Of a DNA stretch of 64,000 nucleotides, positions 32,661 to 40,798 are shown piece by piece. How positions within the stretch are numbered: the first letter of the stretch is position 1; every line of letters begins with the position of its first letter. The stretch is from Neopararhizobium haloflavum (GTDB lineage: Bacteria; Pseudomonadota; Alphaproteobacteria; Rhizobiales; Rhizobiaceae): contig NZ_NWUC01000002.1 of NCBI RefSeq assembly GCF_002750855.1, forward strand, positions 1-64,000, given 5' to 3'. A program made the position numbers and the translations under genes. The notes under the pieces are model-generated. The model did not search any database, had not been told where the DNA came from, and worked only from the letters and a program-made list of their open reading frames with translations.

Positions 32661-33776
32661 ATGACCGGCTTTCAGCGATTCACGCCGCTTCTTGAGAGCC
32701 TGCCGGCCACCGTTCCCTTTGTCGGACCGGAGACGCAGGAACGTCAACGCGGCGCCACGTTCGACGCGCGGCTCGGCGCCAATGAGAGCGGCTTCGGGCC
32801 CGCCCCCTCGGTGATCAAGGCGATGGCGGACAGCGCGGCGGACGCCTGGAAGTATTGTGACGCGGAAAACTATCGCCTGCGCACCGCGCTGAGCCGCCAT
32901 CTCGGCGTGCCTTACGACGCGATCGTGATCGGCGAAGGCATCGACGGTCTTCTCGGACTGATTGCCCGCATGATCATCGAGGCGGGAGCGCCGGTCGTCA
33001 CTTCGCTCGGCGCCTATCCGACATTCAACTATCACGTCGCGGGCTTCGGCGGGCGGCTCGTCACCGTTCCCTATCGCGACGACCGAGAAGATCTCGCCGG
33101 CCTCGCGGATGCCGTCCGGCGCGAGAATGCTCCGCTCGTCTATCTGGCGAATCCGGACAATCCGATGGGAAGCTGGTGGGCCGCTGACGAGATCACGCGC
33201 TTCGTCGAGGCGCTGCCCGACACCACGATGCTGATTCTCGACGAGGCCTATGGCGAGACGGCGCCGGCCGATGCCCTGCCGAAAGCCGATGCTTTCCTCG
33301 ATCGGCCGAACGTCGTGCGCATGCGGACTTTCTCCAAGGCCTATGGCCTTGCGGGCCTGCGAATGGGTTACGCGTTCGGCGAGCCCTCGACCATCAAGGC
33401 GTTCGACAAGATCCGCAATCATTTCGGAATCAACCGCCAGGGACAAATCGCTGCCGAAGCGGCGCTGAAGGACCAGGCCCATCTGGTCCATGTGGTCAAA
33501 AGCGTCGCGGCGGCGCGCGAGCGGATCGGCGCGATGGCCCGGGACAACGGGCTGACACCCCTGCCCTCGGCGACGAACTTCGTCGCGATCGACTGCGGGC
33601 GCGACGGTGATTTCGCGCGGGCCGTTCTTTCAGCGCTGGTGAAGAACGGCGTCTTCGTGCGCATGCCCGGCGTTGCACCGCTCGATCGCTGCATTCGCGT
33701 GTCGACGGGCCCGGACGCCGAGCTCGATATTCTGCAGGAACGATTGCCGGACGCGCTGGCCGCCGCCGGCCGCTGA
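32661..33776 (+). CDS. Pyridoxal-phosphate aminotransferase, HisC-like
   Basis: A 371-aa fold-type I class I/II aminotransferase related to histidinol-phosphate aminotransferase. Substrate and cofactor motifs are LGANESGFGPAPS, YLANPDNPMGSWW, ILDEAYGE and the Schiff-base lysine K226 in TFSKAYGLAGLRMGYAFG. Arg near the C-terminus (CIRVSTG) binds the substrate carboxylate. GAGAGGA is 7 nt before the ATG. It is not next to other his genes, so it may be a paralogue acting on another amino acid. Confidence 0.9.
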   Translation: MTGFQRFTPLLESLPATVPFVGPETQERQRGATFDARLGANESGFGPAPSVIKAMADSAADAWKYCDAENYRLRTALSRHLGVPYDAIVIGEGIDGLLGLIARMIIEAGAPVVTSLGAYPTFNYHVAGFGGRLVTVPYRDDREDLAGLADAVRRENAPLVYLANPDNPMGSWWAADEITRFVEALPDTTMLILDEAYGETAPADALPKADAFLDRPNVVRMRTFSKAYGLAGLRMGYAFGEPSTIKAFDKIRNHFGINRQGQIAAEAALKDQAHLVHVVKSVAAARERIGAMARDNGLTPLPSATNFVAIDCGRDGDFARAVLSALVKNGVFVRMPGVAPLDRCIRVSTGPDAELDILQERLPDALAAAGR

Positions 33777-33796
33777 AAGCCCTGCCTGCAGCAGTC

Positions 33797-34063
33797 TCAG
33801 TGCATGGTCATCCATTCCCGCGCGGCGCGAAGCGCGGCGGCAAGGTCCGCCTTGGTCATCGAAGCAGCTACGTCGGCGCGCAACTCGGCGGCTCTGTCAG
33901 AGCCCTTGATCGCGGCGATGTTCAGCCATTTGTGGGCCGCCACGAGATCAAGCGGACGCTCGCGCCCCGTGGCGTATTTGAGGCCCATCTCGCAAAAGAT
34001 GTCGGCGCTGGCGGTGCCGCCCGAATGGGCGAGTTCGTAATCAAGAATGTCAAAGCGTGCCAT
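33797..34063 (-). CDS. Small Sel1-repeat-like protein
   Basis: An 88-aa protein: a short N-terminal stretch (MARFDILDYELAHSGG), then a Sel1-type helical repeat (DIFCEMGLKYATGR), then RPLDLVAAHKWLNIAAIKGS and AAELRADVAASMTKADLAAALR. Such small proteins are common in Rhizobiales; they are probably scaffolds with unknown partners. The start at 34063 is preferred over one 21 codons upstream because GGGGA precedes it and the family begins with MARFD. It is convergent with the aminotransferase gene. Confidence 0.75.
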   Translation of the reverse strand: MARFDILDYELAHSGGTASADIFCEMGLKYATGRERPLDLVAAHKWLNIAAIKGSDRAAELRADVAASMTKADLAAALRAAREWMTMH

Positions 34064-34543
34064 GATTGAAGTCCCCGTTCGCAAATGTCGTTTCTTCGTT
34101 ATCCCTGTCGCACTCTCGAGGCGCATTTCGCGTTTCTTCTTCGCCTCCCGGACCGGCGGCTTGAGCCGCTCTTGTTCCGGTATCCGGCCGGTTCGCCCGG
34201 CGCTTCGTTGTTGGACCCAATATGACGGGCACGGCTGAAATCGCCGTTAAAACACGTGCTTAACTGGACACAAACAAAGTTCAAATGCTTCGTAAATTTG
34301 GGTTTTCGTTAAACATCGCCGTCCCTGCCGCACAGGCGTTGGCGTCGAAAATTTGCACAAAATTTACCCGGCGAAATCAACCGAACGCTAACCATGGAAG
34401 CAGCGGGCAATTTGCACGCTCCCGAAAGAGGTCGCTCCGAGGTGCGTGAAATGCGGTTTACGTTTACGTGAACGTTATCTATAGTGTCGCTGTTCCGCCT
34501 GGAGGATTGGCGGGACGCCAGCGCTATTGGGGAGGATCGCCTT
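34064..34543. other. Intergenic region before the DUF2147 gene
   Basis: 480 nt without a convincing gene. AT content rises from 34240. It holds a CACGTG-centred palindrome (GTTAA at 34246-34250, CACGTG at 34253-34258, TTAAC at 34260-34264). It also holds a likely promoter for the DUF2147 gene: TTTACG (34457-34462), a 17-nt spacer and TATAGT (34480-34485), overlapped by an operator-like sequence described separately. Nothing else was recognised. Confidence 0.5.
34457..34473 (+). promoter_or_regulatory. LiuR-like (MerR-family) operator, copy 1
   Basis: TTTACGTTTACGTGAAC lies between the -35 and -10 elements, the usual place for a MerR-family operator. As I recall, it is close to the LiuR consensus of alphaproteobacteria, TTTACGTTTACGTAAAC. 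A related site lies upstream of the ETF-QO gene at 46933-46949. The regulator itself is not in the window. Confidence 0.45.
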
Positions 34544-34882
34544 ATGCTGCGTCATACAGTTCTTGCCATTGCCCTTGTGACATCGACAGCGGCGCTTGCC
34601 GCCGAGCCCATCGAGGGCACATGGCTTCGCCCTTCGACCGGCACGCTCGTCACGTTCGCGCCCTGCGCCAATGGATATTGCGGGACAGTGCAGAACGGGG
34701 AATTCCAGGGACAGCAGATCGGCGCGCTTGCCGGCTCTGGTGCGTCCTACAGCGGATCAATCACCGATCTTGCCGAGGACAAGACCTACAAGGGGCGCGC
34801 CAATATCGAGGGCAACGCCATGAAACTGGAGGGCTGCGTGCTCGCCGTGCTGTGCCGCGGCGAAACCTGGCAGCGGCAATAG
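34544..34882 (+). CDS. DUF2147 family exported protein
   Basis: A 112-aa secreted protein. A signal peptide (MLRHTVLAIALVTSTAALAA) is cleaved before EPIEGTWLRP, and the DUF2147 pattern follows: G-x-W, TGTLVTFAPCANGYCGTV, and a Cys pair in LEGCVLAVLCRGETW. These are small periplasmic beta-barrel proteins of unknown function. The ATG at 34544 has GGAGGA 8 nt upstream. Confidence 0.85.
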   Translation: MLRHTVLAIALVTSTAALAAEPIEGTWLRPSTGTLVTFAPCANGYCGTVQNGEFQGQQIGALAGSGASYSGSITDLAEDKTYKGRANIEGNAMKLEGCVLAVLCRGETWQRQ

Positions 34883-34948
34883 GCGTCTTGCAAGAATTGG
34901 CAGTTGTGTCATCTGTGATCGATCCCATCGATCCGGACCGATAACGAC

Positions 34949-35299
34949 ATGACTTTGACGGCGATCGCGCCCATCCTGCTCCTCGCCGTGTCGAACGTCT
35001 TCATGACGTTCGCCTGGTATGGCCATCTCAAATTCGAGAACAAGGCGCTGTGGCTGGTCATCCTGGCCAGTTGGGGCATCGCCTTCTTCGAATACTGCCT
35101 CGCGGTTCCGGCCAATCGGATCGGCCACCGGGTCTATTCGGCGGCCGAACTGAAAACCATGCAGGAAGTGATCACACTCGCGGTCTTCGCGGTCTTTTCC
35201 GTCTACTATCTCGGTGAGAAGATCACCATCAACCACTTCGTCGGGTTCTCGCTGATCGCCGGCGGGGCCTTCTTCATCTTCAAGGGCCCCATCGGCTGA
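34949..35299 (+). CDS. DMT family protein (DUF486)
   Basis: A 116-aa four-helix membrane protein of the DUF486/DMT family. LAVSNVFMTFAWYGHLKF and ILASWGIAFFEYCLAVPANR are diagnostic. The size suggests a dimeric, SMR-like transporter. The substrate is unknown. It lies 66 nt after the DUF2147 gene and is convergent with the GST gene (12 nt apart). Confidence 0.9.
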   Translation: MTLTAIAPILLLAVSNVFMTFAWYGHLKFENKALWLVILASWGIAFFEYCLAVPANRIGHRVYSAAELKTMQEVITLAVFAVFSVYYLGEKITINHFVGFSLIAGGAFFIFKGPIG

Positions 35300-35311
35300 T
35301 CGGCATCTTGA

Positions 35312-36013
35312 TCAGCGTGCGCGCTGGCCGAACAGGACCTTCTGGGCATCCTGGTCCTCGGCGATGTTGCGCCGGTGCTCCTCGCCGACCTTCAGCCCTT
35401 TCGCCACCGCCGGGCGGGCCAGCATCGTCTCGAACCAGCGCTTGAGGTTGGGGAACTCGTTGATGTCCTGACCCTGGTTCTCATAGGGCTTGACCCAACC
35501 AACCGACGCCATGTCGGCGATCGAGTAGTCGCCGGCCAGAAACTCGCGATCGGCCAGCCGCTTGTTCATGACGCCGTAGAGGCGATGAACCTCGTTGGTA
35601 TAGCGGTCGATGCCGTACTTGATCTTTTCCGGAGCGTACTGACGGAAGTGGTGCGCCTGGCCGGCCATCGGACCGAGGCCCCCCATCTGCCAGAACAGCC
35701 ACTGATCGACCTCGACGCGGGCGCGTTCGTCCTCGGGATAGAACTTGCCGAACTTGCGGCCGAGATACTGCAAAATCGCGCCGGATTCGAAAACGGAGAT
35801 CGGCTCGCCGCCAGGACCTTCGGGATCGACGATCGCCGGCATGCGATTGTTGGGTGCGATCTTGAGGAAGCCGGGTTCAAATTGCTCGCCCTTGCCGATG
35901 TTGACGTATTTGACGTCATAGGGAATGCCGGCCTCTTCCAGGAAAATCGTGACTTTCCAGCCATTCGGTGTCGGCCAGTAGTGCAGTTCGATCGGCTTGG
36001 TCTGTGTGGTCAT
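35312..36013 (-). CDS. Glutathione S-transferase, YfcG/Ure2p-like
   Basis: A 233-aa glutathione transferase. The N-terminal thioredoxin fold is ELHYWPTPNGWKVTIFLEEA; the glutathione-contacting NNRMPAIVD and the ESGAILQYLGRKFG helix follow. The all-helical C-terminal domain begins near residue 95. The TPN-x-W-K pattern is that of the YfcG/YghU disulfide-reductase group rather than classical detoxifying GSTs. It probably acts in cytoplasmic thiol-disulfide exchange with glutathione. Confidence 0.9.
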   Translation of the reverse strand: MTTQTKPIELHYWPTPNGWKVTIFLEEAGIPYDVKYVNIGKGEQFEPGFLKIAPNNRMPAIVDPEGPGGEPISVFESGAILQYLGRKFGKFYPEDERARVEVDQWLFWQMGGLGPMAGQAHHFRQYAPEKIKYGIDRYTNEVHRLYGVMNKRLADREFLAGDYSIADMASVGWVKPYENQGQDINEFPNLKRWFETMLARPAVAKGLKVGEEHRRNIAEDQDAQKVLFGQRAR

Positions 36014-36197
36014 CGGTCAACGGCCCTTTCGCGTTGGATTGTGTCCGCCTCAAGGTAGGTCCCGTCGATGCCGGCGCAAGGCCGGATGTGAATGCGGCAT
36101 GAATGCGGCCATCAGGAGCGGTTCAGAAGCAAGGACTTATAAACGGTGTCATCAAAGCCGCATCGGGCGGGCAACACCAGACCGGAGGACAAGCGAC

Positions 36198-36365
36198 ATG
36201 ATCAGGAGGACGAAACAAGGCATCGCCACCGGGCTTCGCATCGCCCTTCTGACGGCCGTCTTCGTCGGACCGGTCGGCGCGTTCGCCATGGCCAATGCCA
36301 ACACGCAAGGCGGCGTCACGGGCGCTGGGCTCGTCATCTTCGTCAGCCTGCAACGCGCCGGCTGA
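36198..36365 (+). CDS. Possible small membrane or exported protein
   Basis: A 55-aa frame with a perfect GGAGGA 8 nt before its ATG. The sequence has a basic start (MIRRTKQGIAT), a hydrophobic helix (LRIALLTAVFVGPVGAFAMA) and a short tail. The helix ends in an Ala-rich cleavage-like site, so it may be a signal peptide with a tiny mature part. It is convergent with the AI-2E permease gene, 9 nt away. No family is recognised; it could be a chance frame, but the ribosome site favours translation. Confidence 0.45.
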   Translation: MIRRTKQGIATGLRIALLTAVFVGPVGAFAMANANTQGGVTGAGLVIFVSLQRAG

Positions 36366-36374
36366 CACCAGCCC

Positions 36375-38366
36375 TTACCCGGCTGGCTGCGGTGCGGCCA
36401 TGGGCCCATGCGATTCTGTGTGCGCTGCCTGCTCTTTCCGCGCCGCCTCAGGGTCCGTCGCTGCGATCGGCTCCAGGACATCGACCAGTTCGTTGATCGT
36501 CGTCACCACGCTATCGCTGCCGATCGCCTCGATCAGCTTTTCAAGCTCCTCGCGCTTTCCTTCCATGCCCCAGAAGGCGATGATGACCGTCATCTCCTCC
36601 TTGGTACGTCGCAGCCTTCGCACCAGATAGCGGGCATGCGCGATCGATTCGGTGTTCAGGTAGCCGACGATGACCGTCTGAACGTCCGTGAAGTCGAAGC
36701 TGCGCAATTGCGTCGCCTGCATCATCTCATGCGGCAGCGCCAATGCGGGCACGTGGGCATGCTGAAGGGCATCGCACAGCATCACGGCGGCCGCGTCGTC
36801 GAGATTGCCGCGCGCACCGGCGCAGACGACCTTGCCCGGCCGGATCGTCGGAGCCGCAAGCCGTCCGGCTTTCCGCTCGCGCCGCTCCTCCCCCACGTCC
36901 TCGGCGGCATCGGCGTCCGCTTCTTCCGGCTCGACGTCTTCATGCTCCTCCAGATTTTCGACGAGTTCCTCAGCGCCGCTCGCCACCATCTCGCGCTGAT
37001 GTTCATCAAGGACGCCGCGCACCCGATCGAACTCGACGAGAACGAGGGCCGGCAAGGCCACTTCATCGTAGAATTCGCGGATCGGCCGGTCCTTGAGGAA
37101 CAGTTCGGCCTGTTCGGTCGCCTCATCCGGATCGCCCGCGAGAAGACGCTGGTAGAGCCGTTCATGGGGCGCCAGCACCGGCTCGTTGCCAAGCAGGATA
37201 TCGAGGAACTCAAATTGCGGCACGTGCCGGCCAAGGACGACGAAGCAAACGGTGAGCGGGGTGGAAAGAAGGAGCCCGATGGGCCCCCACAGCCATGTCC
37301 AGAAGATCGCTGCGAGAATGATGGCCACCGGTGAAAGGCCGGTGCGCGAGCCGTAGAGCCATGGCTCGATGAGATTGTTGGAGATCAGCTCGAGGGTGAT
37401 GATGAGCGCCGCCGTCCACAAAAGCATCGTCCAGCCGGGATCGACCGCGACGGAGAGCGCCAGAGGAAAGAAGGCGGCAATGACAGGCCCGACATAGGGA
37501 ACGAAGCGCAGGACGAGACACAGAAGGCCCCACAGAAGCGCGTTGGGAACGCCGATCACCCACAGACCGAAGGAGATCGGCACCGCATAGGTCACGTTGA
37601 CGATAAGCTGCATCATCAGATACTGCGCCACGCGCCGGCCGGCATCCTGCAACGCATTGGTCGTTCGGTGCAGATCCGCCGCACCGACGAGACGGATGAA
37701 GCGATCGCGCAGGTCCTCCCGTCTGAGCAGCATGAAAATCACGAAAACGATCACGATGCCGCCGGTCGCCAGAGGTTCGACAAGCGGCGTGATGATCGAT
37801 TGCAGCATTTCCAGCGGTGCGAGTTCGGCTTCCTCGATGCGCACCGGTAGCGGGTCCGGCTCCTCCTCTTCCGCCGTGCCGGCCTCTTCCCGCGATTCCT
37901 GAATTTCCTTTTCCAGCGCCTCGAGCATCCGCGCGGCCCGATCAAACGAGCCTTGCGCCATCTCCATATTCTTGAAGTCGCGGATCTTGTTCTGGATGTT
38001 GTACTGGTAAGAGGACAGGTTGGAGGCGAGATTGCTGACCTGGTTCGCGACGACGACGCCGAAAACGAAGATCGCGAACATCGCCATCGCGACCACAGTG
38101 ATGACCGCGATGGTCCGTGGGATGCGCCAGCGGCGCAGCAGCGAGACGATCGGCGAGAGCAGGAACGTCAGAAGGACCGCAAGCGCGATCGGGACGAACA
38201 CCTCCCGACCGAAATAGAGCGCCGTAACGAGCGCGACCCCCGCCAGAAGGGTCTGCGGCCCGAATATTCCATGCGGACGGGCGGCAGGCGCGGCGGAAGC
38301 CACATGCGCAGGCTGGCGCTGAGCAACGGCCACGCCTTTCGATCTCTTCTTTTCGGAAGCCGGCAT
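36375..38366 (-). CDS. AI-2E family transporter with C-terminal extension
   Basis: A 663-aa protein. An N-terminal AI-2E/PerM permease domain (about residues 35-390) has eight predicted helices and the LLCLVLRFVPYVGPVIAAFF signature. A cytoplasmic part of about 270 residues follows. It holds an acidic linker (ENLEEHEDVEPEEADADAAE) and a globular end with alternating strands and helices (VVCAGARGNLDDAAAVMLCD; TVIVGYLNTESIAHARYLVR), which resembles a nucleotide-binding-like fold. The start at 38366 has GGGGCGAG upstream; a TTG start ten codons earlier is less likely. The substrate is unknown. The extension, as I recall, is common to Rhizobiales members. Confidence 0.85.
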   Translation of the reverse strand: MPASEKKRSKGVAVAQRQPAHVASAAPAARPHGIFGPQTLLAGVALVTALYFGREVFVPIALAVLLTFLLSPIVSLLRRWRIPRTIAVITVVAMAMFAIFVFGVVVANQVSNLASNLSSYQYNIQNKIRDFKNMEMAQGSFDRAARMLEALEKEIQESREEAGTAEEEEPDPLPVRIEEAELAPLEMLQSIITPLVEPLATGGIVIVFVIFMLLRREDLRDRFIRLVGAADLHRTTNALQDAGRRVAQYLMMQLIVNVTYAVPISFGLWVIGVPNALLWGLLCLVLRFVPYVGPVIAAFFPLALSVAVDPGWTMLLWTAALIITLELISNNLIEPWLYGSRTGLSPVAIILAAIFWTWLWGPIGLLLSTPLTVCFVVLGRHVPQFEFLDILLGNEPVLAPHERLYQRLLAGDPDEATEQAELFLKDRPIREFYDEVALPALVLVEFDRVRGVLDEHQREMVASGAEELVENLEEHEDVEPEEADADAAEDVGEERRERKAGRLAAPTIRPGKVVCAGARGNLDDAAAVMLCDALQHAHVPALALPHEMMQATQLRSFDFTDVQTVIVGYLNTESIAHARYLVRRLRRTKEEMTVIIAFWGMEGKREELEKLIEAIGSDSVVTTINELVDVLEPIAATDPEAARKEQAAHTESHGPMAAPQPAG

Positions 38367-38473
38367 TCCCACTCGCCCCGCTCGCACCTGACCCAACGCC
38401 TCACCGCGAGCGCCGGTCAGACGTCATTGGAACGGGACGGGGCGCGTTTGGTTCCGTGCCAGACCATGATGCA

Positions 38474-38501
38474 GAAAGGGGCGACTTACGCCGCCCCTTT
38501 C
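38474..38501. terminator. Terminator hairpin below the chemoreceptor gene
   Basis: A 10-bp stem (GAAAGGGGCG, 38474-38483, with CGCCCCTTTC, 38492-38501) and an 8-nt loop lie 25 nt downstream of the chemoreceptor stop. GTTTTT follows on the plus strand. It probably ends the chemoreceptor transcript and may work in both directions. Confidence 0.7.
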
Positions 38502-38526
38502 GTTTTTCTCCAATGTGCCGGAAAGC

Positions 38527-40479
38527 TCAGAACTCTTCCCAGCCTTCATCGACAGCGAGCGCGGTGTTGCCGCTGGTGCGCATCGGGAAGGCGCCGGCGA
38601 GCTTTCGGCCTAGCGCGCGTGCAGGCGATTCCCGCGTCCCCGCCGGTTCGCCGGCCGGTGCGCCATCGTCGAGGCGCGTTGCCGGTTTCATCTCGCCCTC
38701 GCCCAGCTTGAACTGTGCCAGAAGCTCGTTGAGCGCGGATGCCTCGCGGGCCAGGCTATGGCTCGCTGCCGTCGACTGTTCCACCATCGCCGCGTTCTGC
38801 TGGGTGTTCTGGTCGATGCTGGTCACGGCGGTGTTGATCTCGCCGAGGCCGATCGACTGCTCGCGGGATGATTCAACGATCGCCGTAACGTGGCGGTTGA
38901 TTTCCTGAACCTCCGCGACGATCGCCTGAAGGGCCGTGCCCGTCTGTCCGACGAGATCGGCCCCGTTCTTGACCTGCTCGCCCGAACTGGTGATCAGAGC
39001 CTTGATCTCCTTGGCGGCGTTGGCCGAGCGCTGGGCCAGTTCACGCACTTCCTGGGCGACGACAGCGAAGCCCTTCCCGGCATCACCCGCACGCGCGGCC
39101 TCGACCCCGGCGTTGAGCGCCAGAAGGTTGGTCTGGAACGCGATATCGTCGATCACGCCGATGATGTTGCCGATCTGACCGGATGAGGTTTCGATCTCGC
39201 CCATGGCGGCGACGGCGCGCGAGACTACCTGGCCGGAGCGCTCGGCGCCGTCCTTGGTTCTTGCGACGAGCGAACCGGCTTCCTCGGCCCGACGGGTCGC
39301 ATCCTTCACGGTCGTCGTCAGTTGTTCCAGCGCAGCCGCGGTCTCCTCGACCGAGGCGGCCTGCTGCTCGGTGCGCTTGGACAGATCGTCTGCCGCCGCC
39401 CGGATTTCCTCCGAACCGGCATGGATGGCCCGTGCGTTCTGACCGACCGAGCCGAGCGCCGCTTCAAGCTTTGCCACCGATCCGTTGAAATCGGTGCGCA
39501 GATCATCGAGTGCACCTGCGAACGGTGTTTCGATGCGATAGGCAACGTCACCGTCGGACAGCCGGCCGAGACCCTCGCCGAGCGCCTTGACGGCGTGATC
39601 GAGTTCGCGCGCTTCGCGGGCCTTCTGAGCCTCGCGCTCTTGACGTTCCTTTTCCGAGAGCGAACGGCCTTCCTCGGCTTCACGCTCGAGGCGCACCTTG
39701 TCGAGGGCGGCGTCACGGAAGACGCCCACGGCGGCAGCCATCTGACCGATCTCGTCGCGACGCTCGGTGTAGGGAATCGGCTGCTCCAGATCACCGGCCG
39801 CCAGATTGTTCATCGAGTGCGTGATGCGCGTGATCGGCTGCGAAACCCGGCGAAGCGCAAGGAAGCCGGCGATGACCGCCAGGAGAAGCGAGACGCCGAT
39901 CGATCCGATCGTGAGATTGCGCGCCTGGAGATATTCGGCCTGGCTGGCCGCCATCTGCCGGTCGGTGACGCCGTTGTTGAATTCGAGCAGCCCGTCGATG
40001 ACGACGTCGATCTCGTCATAGGCTTCCTTCATCGGGCCCATGAACTGGGCTTCGGCGATCGGCTTCTTGCCGTCGTTCGAGAAGACCAGCATCTCGTCGG
40101 CAAGGGCGAGATAGTTGCTCCATTTGCCACGGAACTCTGCGAAAGCCTGCTGCGAACGCTCCATGGTGAGATAGGACTCATATTCCGTCGCGAGTTGCTC
40201 GACCACAGCGGTGCGCCGCGCGATGCGATCATCCATGGCCGCGCGATCCTGCGGGAACGTTGCCATAAGGTGGTTCGAATGAGCCAGGCGGACGTCCCCG
40301 GCGGCCGTGTTCAACTGGTTGATCAGATTGACGATGGAAAGGCGACGTTCGCCGAATTCCATGACTTGCGCCTGCAGCGTTCCGATCGCCGACAGGCCAA
40401 TTGCCCCCTGGGCGAGGCCGATAACGGCCAACAGCGCAAACAGCGCTGGCAACAGCACCTTGATCTTGATTTTTGACAT
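38527..40479 (-). CDS. Methyl-accepting chemotaxis protein
   Basis: A 650-aa chemoreceptor. Membrane helix 1 is at about residues 9-30. A helical periplasmic sensor (about 31-190) precedes membrane helix 2 (about 193-213). Two HAMP-like segments follow (about 214-266 and 305-360). The signalling domain has the hairpin tip DDIAFQTNLLALNAGVEAAR. The last five residues, GWEEF, form a CheR/CheB-tethering pentapeptide of the xWExF type, which lets the receptor recruit the adaptation enzymes. The ligand is unknown. Confidence 0.95.
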   Translation of the reverse strand: MSKIKIKVLLPALFALLAVIGLAQGAIGLSAIGTLQAQVMEFGERRLSIVNLINQLNTAAGDVRLAHSNHLMATFPQDRAAMDDRIARRTAVVEQLATEYESYLTMERSQQAFAEFRGKWSNYLALADEMLVFSNDGKKPIAEAQFMGPMKEAYDEIDVVIDGLLEFNNGVTDRQMAASQAEYLQARNLTIGSIGVSLLLAVIAGFLALRRVSQPITRITHSMNNLAAGDLEQPIPYTERRDEIGQMAAAVGVFRDAALDKVRLEREAEEGRSLSEKERQEREAQKAREARELDHAVKALGEGLGRLSDGDVAYRIETPFAGALDDLRTDFNGSVAKLEAALGSVGQNARAIHAGSEEIRAAADDLSKRTEQQAASVEETAAALEQLTTTVKDATRRAEEAGSLVARTKDGAERSGQVVSRAVAAMGEIETSSGQIGNIIGVIDDIAFQTNLLALNAGVEAARAGDAGKGFAVVAQEVRELAQRSANAAKEIKALITSSGEQVKNGADLVGQTGTALQAIVAEVQEINRHVTAIVESSREQSIGLGEINTAVTSIDQNTQQNAAMVEQSTAASHSLAREASALNELLAQFKLGEGEMKPATRLDDGAPAGEPAGTRESPARALGRKLAGAFPMRTSGNTALAVDEGWEEF

Positions 40480-40798
40480 GATTGAAGCCCCCCAAATCGT
40501 CGGCAGAAGGCGTGGCGTGCGACATGCGTCGCTTATCGCCGATGCGCCCTGGCATCGCCGCTGACCGTACGAACGGATTTTCTGAAGTGTCCCTCATGCC
40601 GCGCAGGCGGCCTCGACCCGGTGCATCATGCGGGCCGTGCCGCTTGAAGGCCGGTTTCCTGGGTCTTCGGAACTCTCGCCGCCGCAAGTGTAGAAAATCT
40701 TAAGGCACAACCCCAAATTCCACAGTCGCGGGCGGCGTTGAAAGAGTTTTCGGCCGTACGATGATTTCCCTGTCACGAGGCAGTGTTTATAGTGGCGT
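40480..40798. other. Divergent intergenic region, chemoreceptor/amn
   Basis: 319 nt without a convincing gene; it holds the start regions of two divergent genes. The amn side has TATAGT (40788-40793) with a weak TTTCCC (40765-40770) 17 nt before it. The predicted start falls at the amn ATG. No motif for sigma54 or the flagellar regulators could be confirmed on the chemoreceptor side. Confidence 0.5.

Noticed and set aside
34246-34264. Possible CtrA site (TTAA repeats around CACGTG)
   Set aside because: The two TTAA half-sites are 9 nt apart, not 7, so the CtrA consensus is not met; kept only as a palindrome.
40480-40798. Sigma54 promoter for the chemoreceptor
   Set aside because: No TGGCAC-N5-TTGC pair with correct spacing was found on the minus strand.
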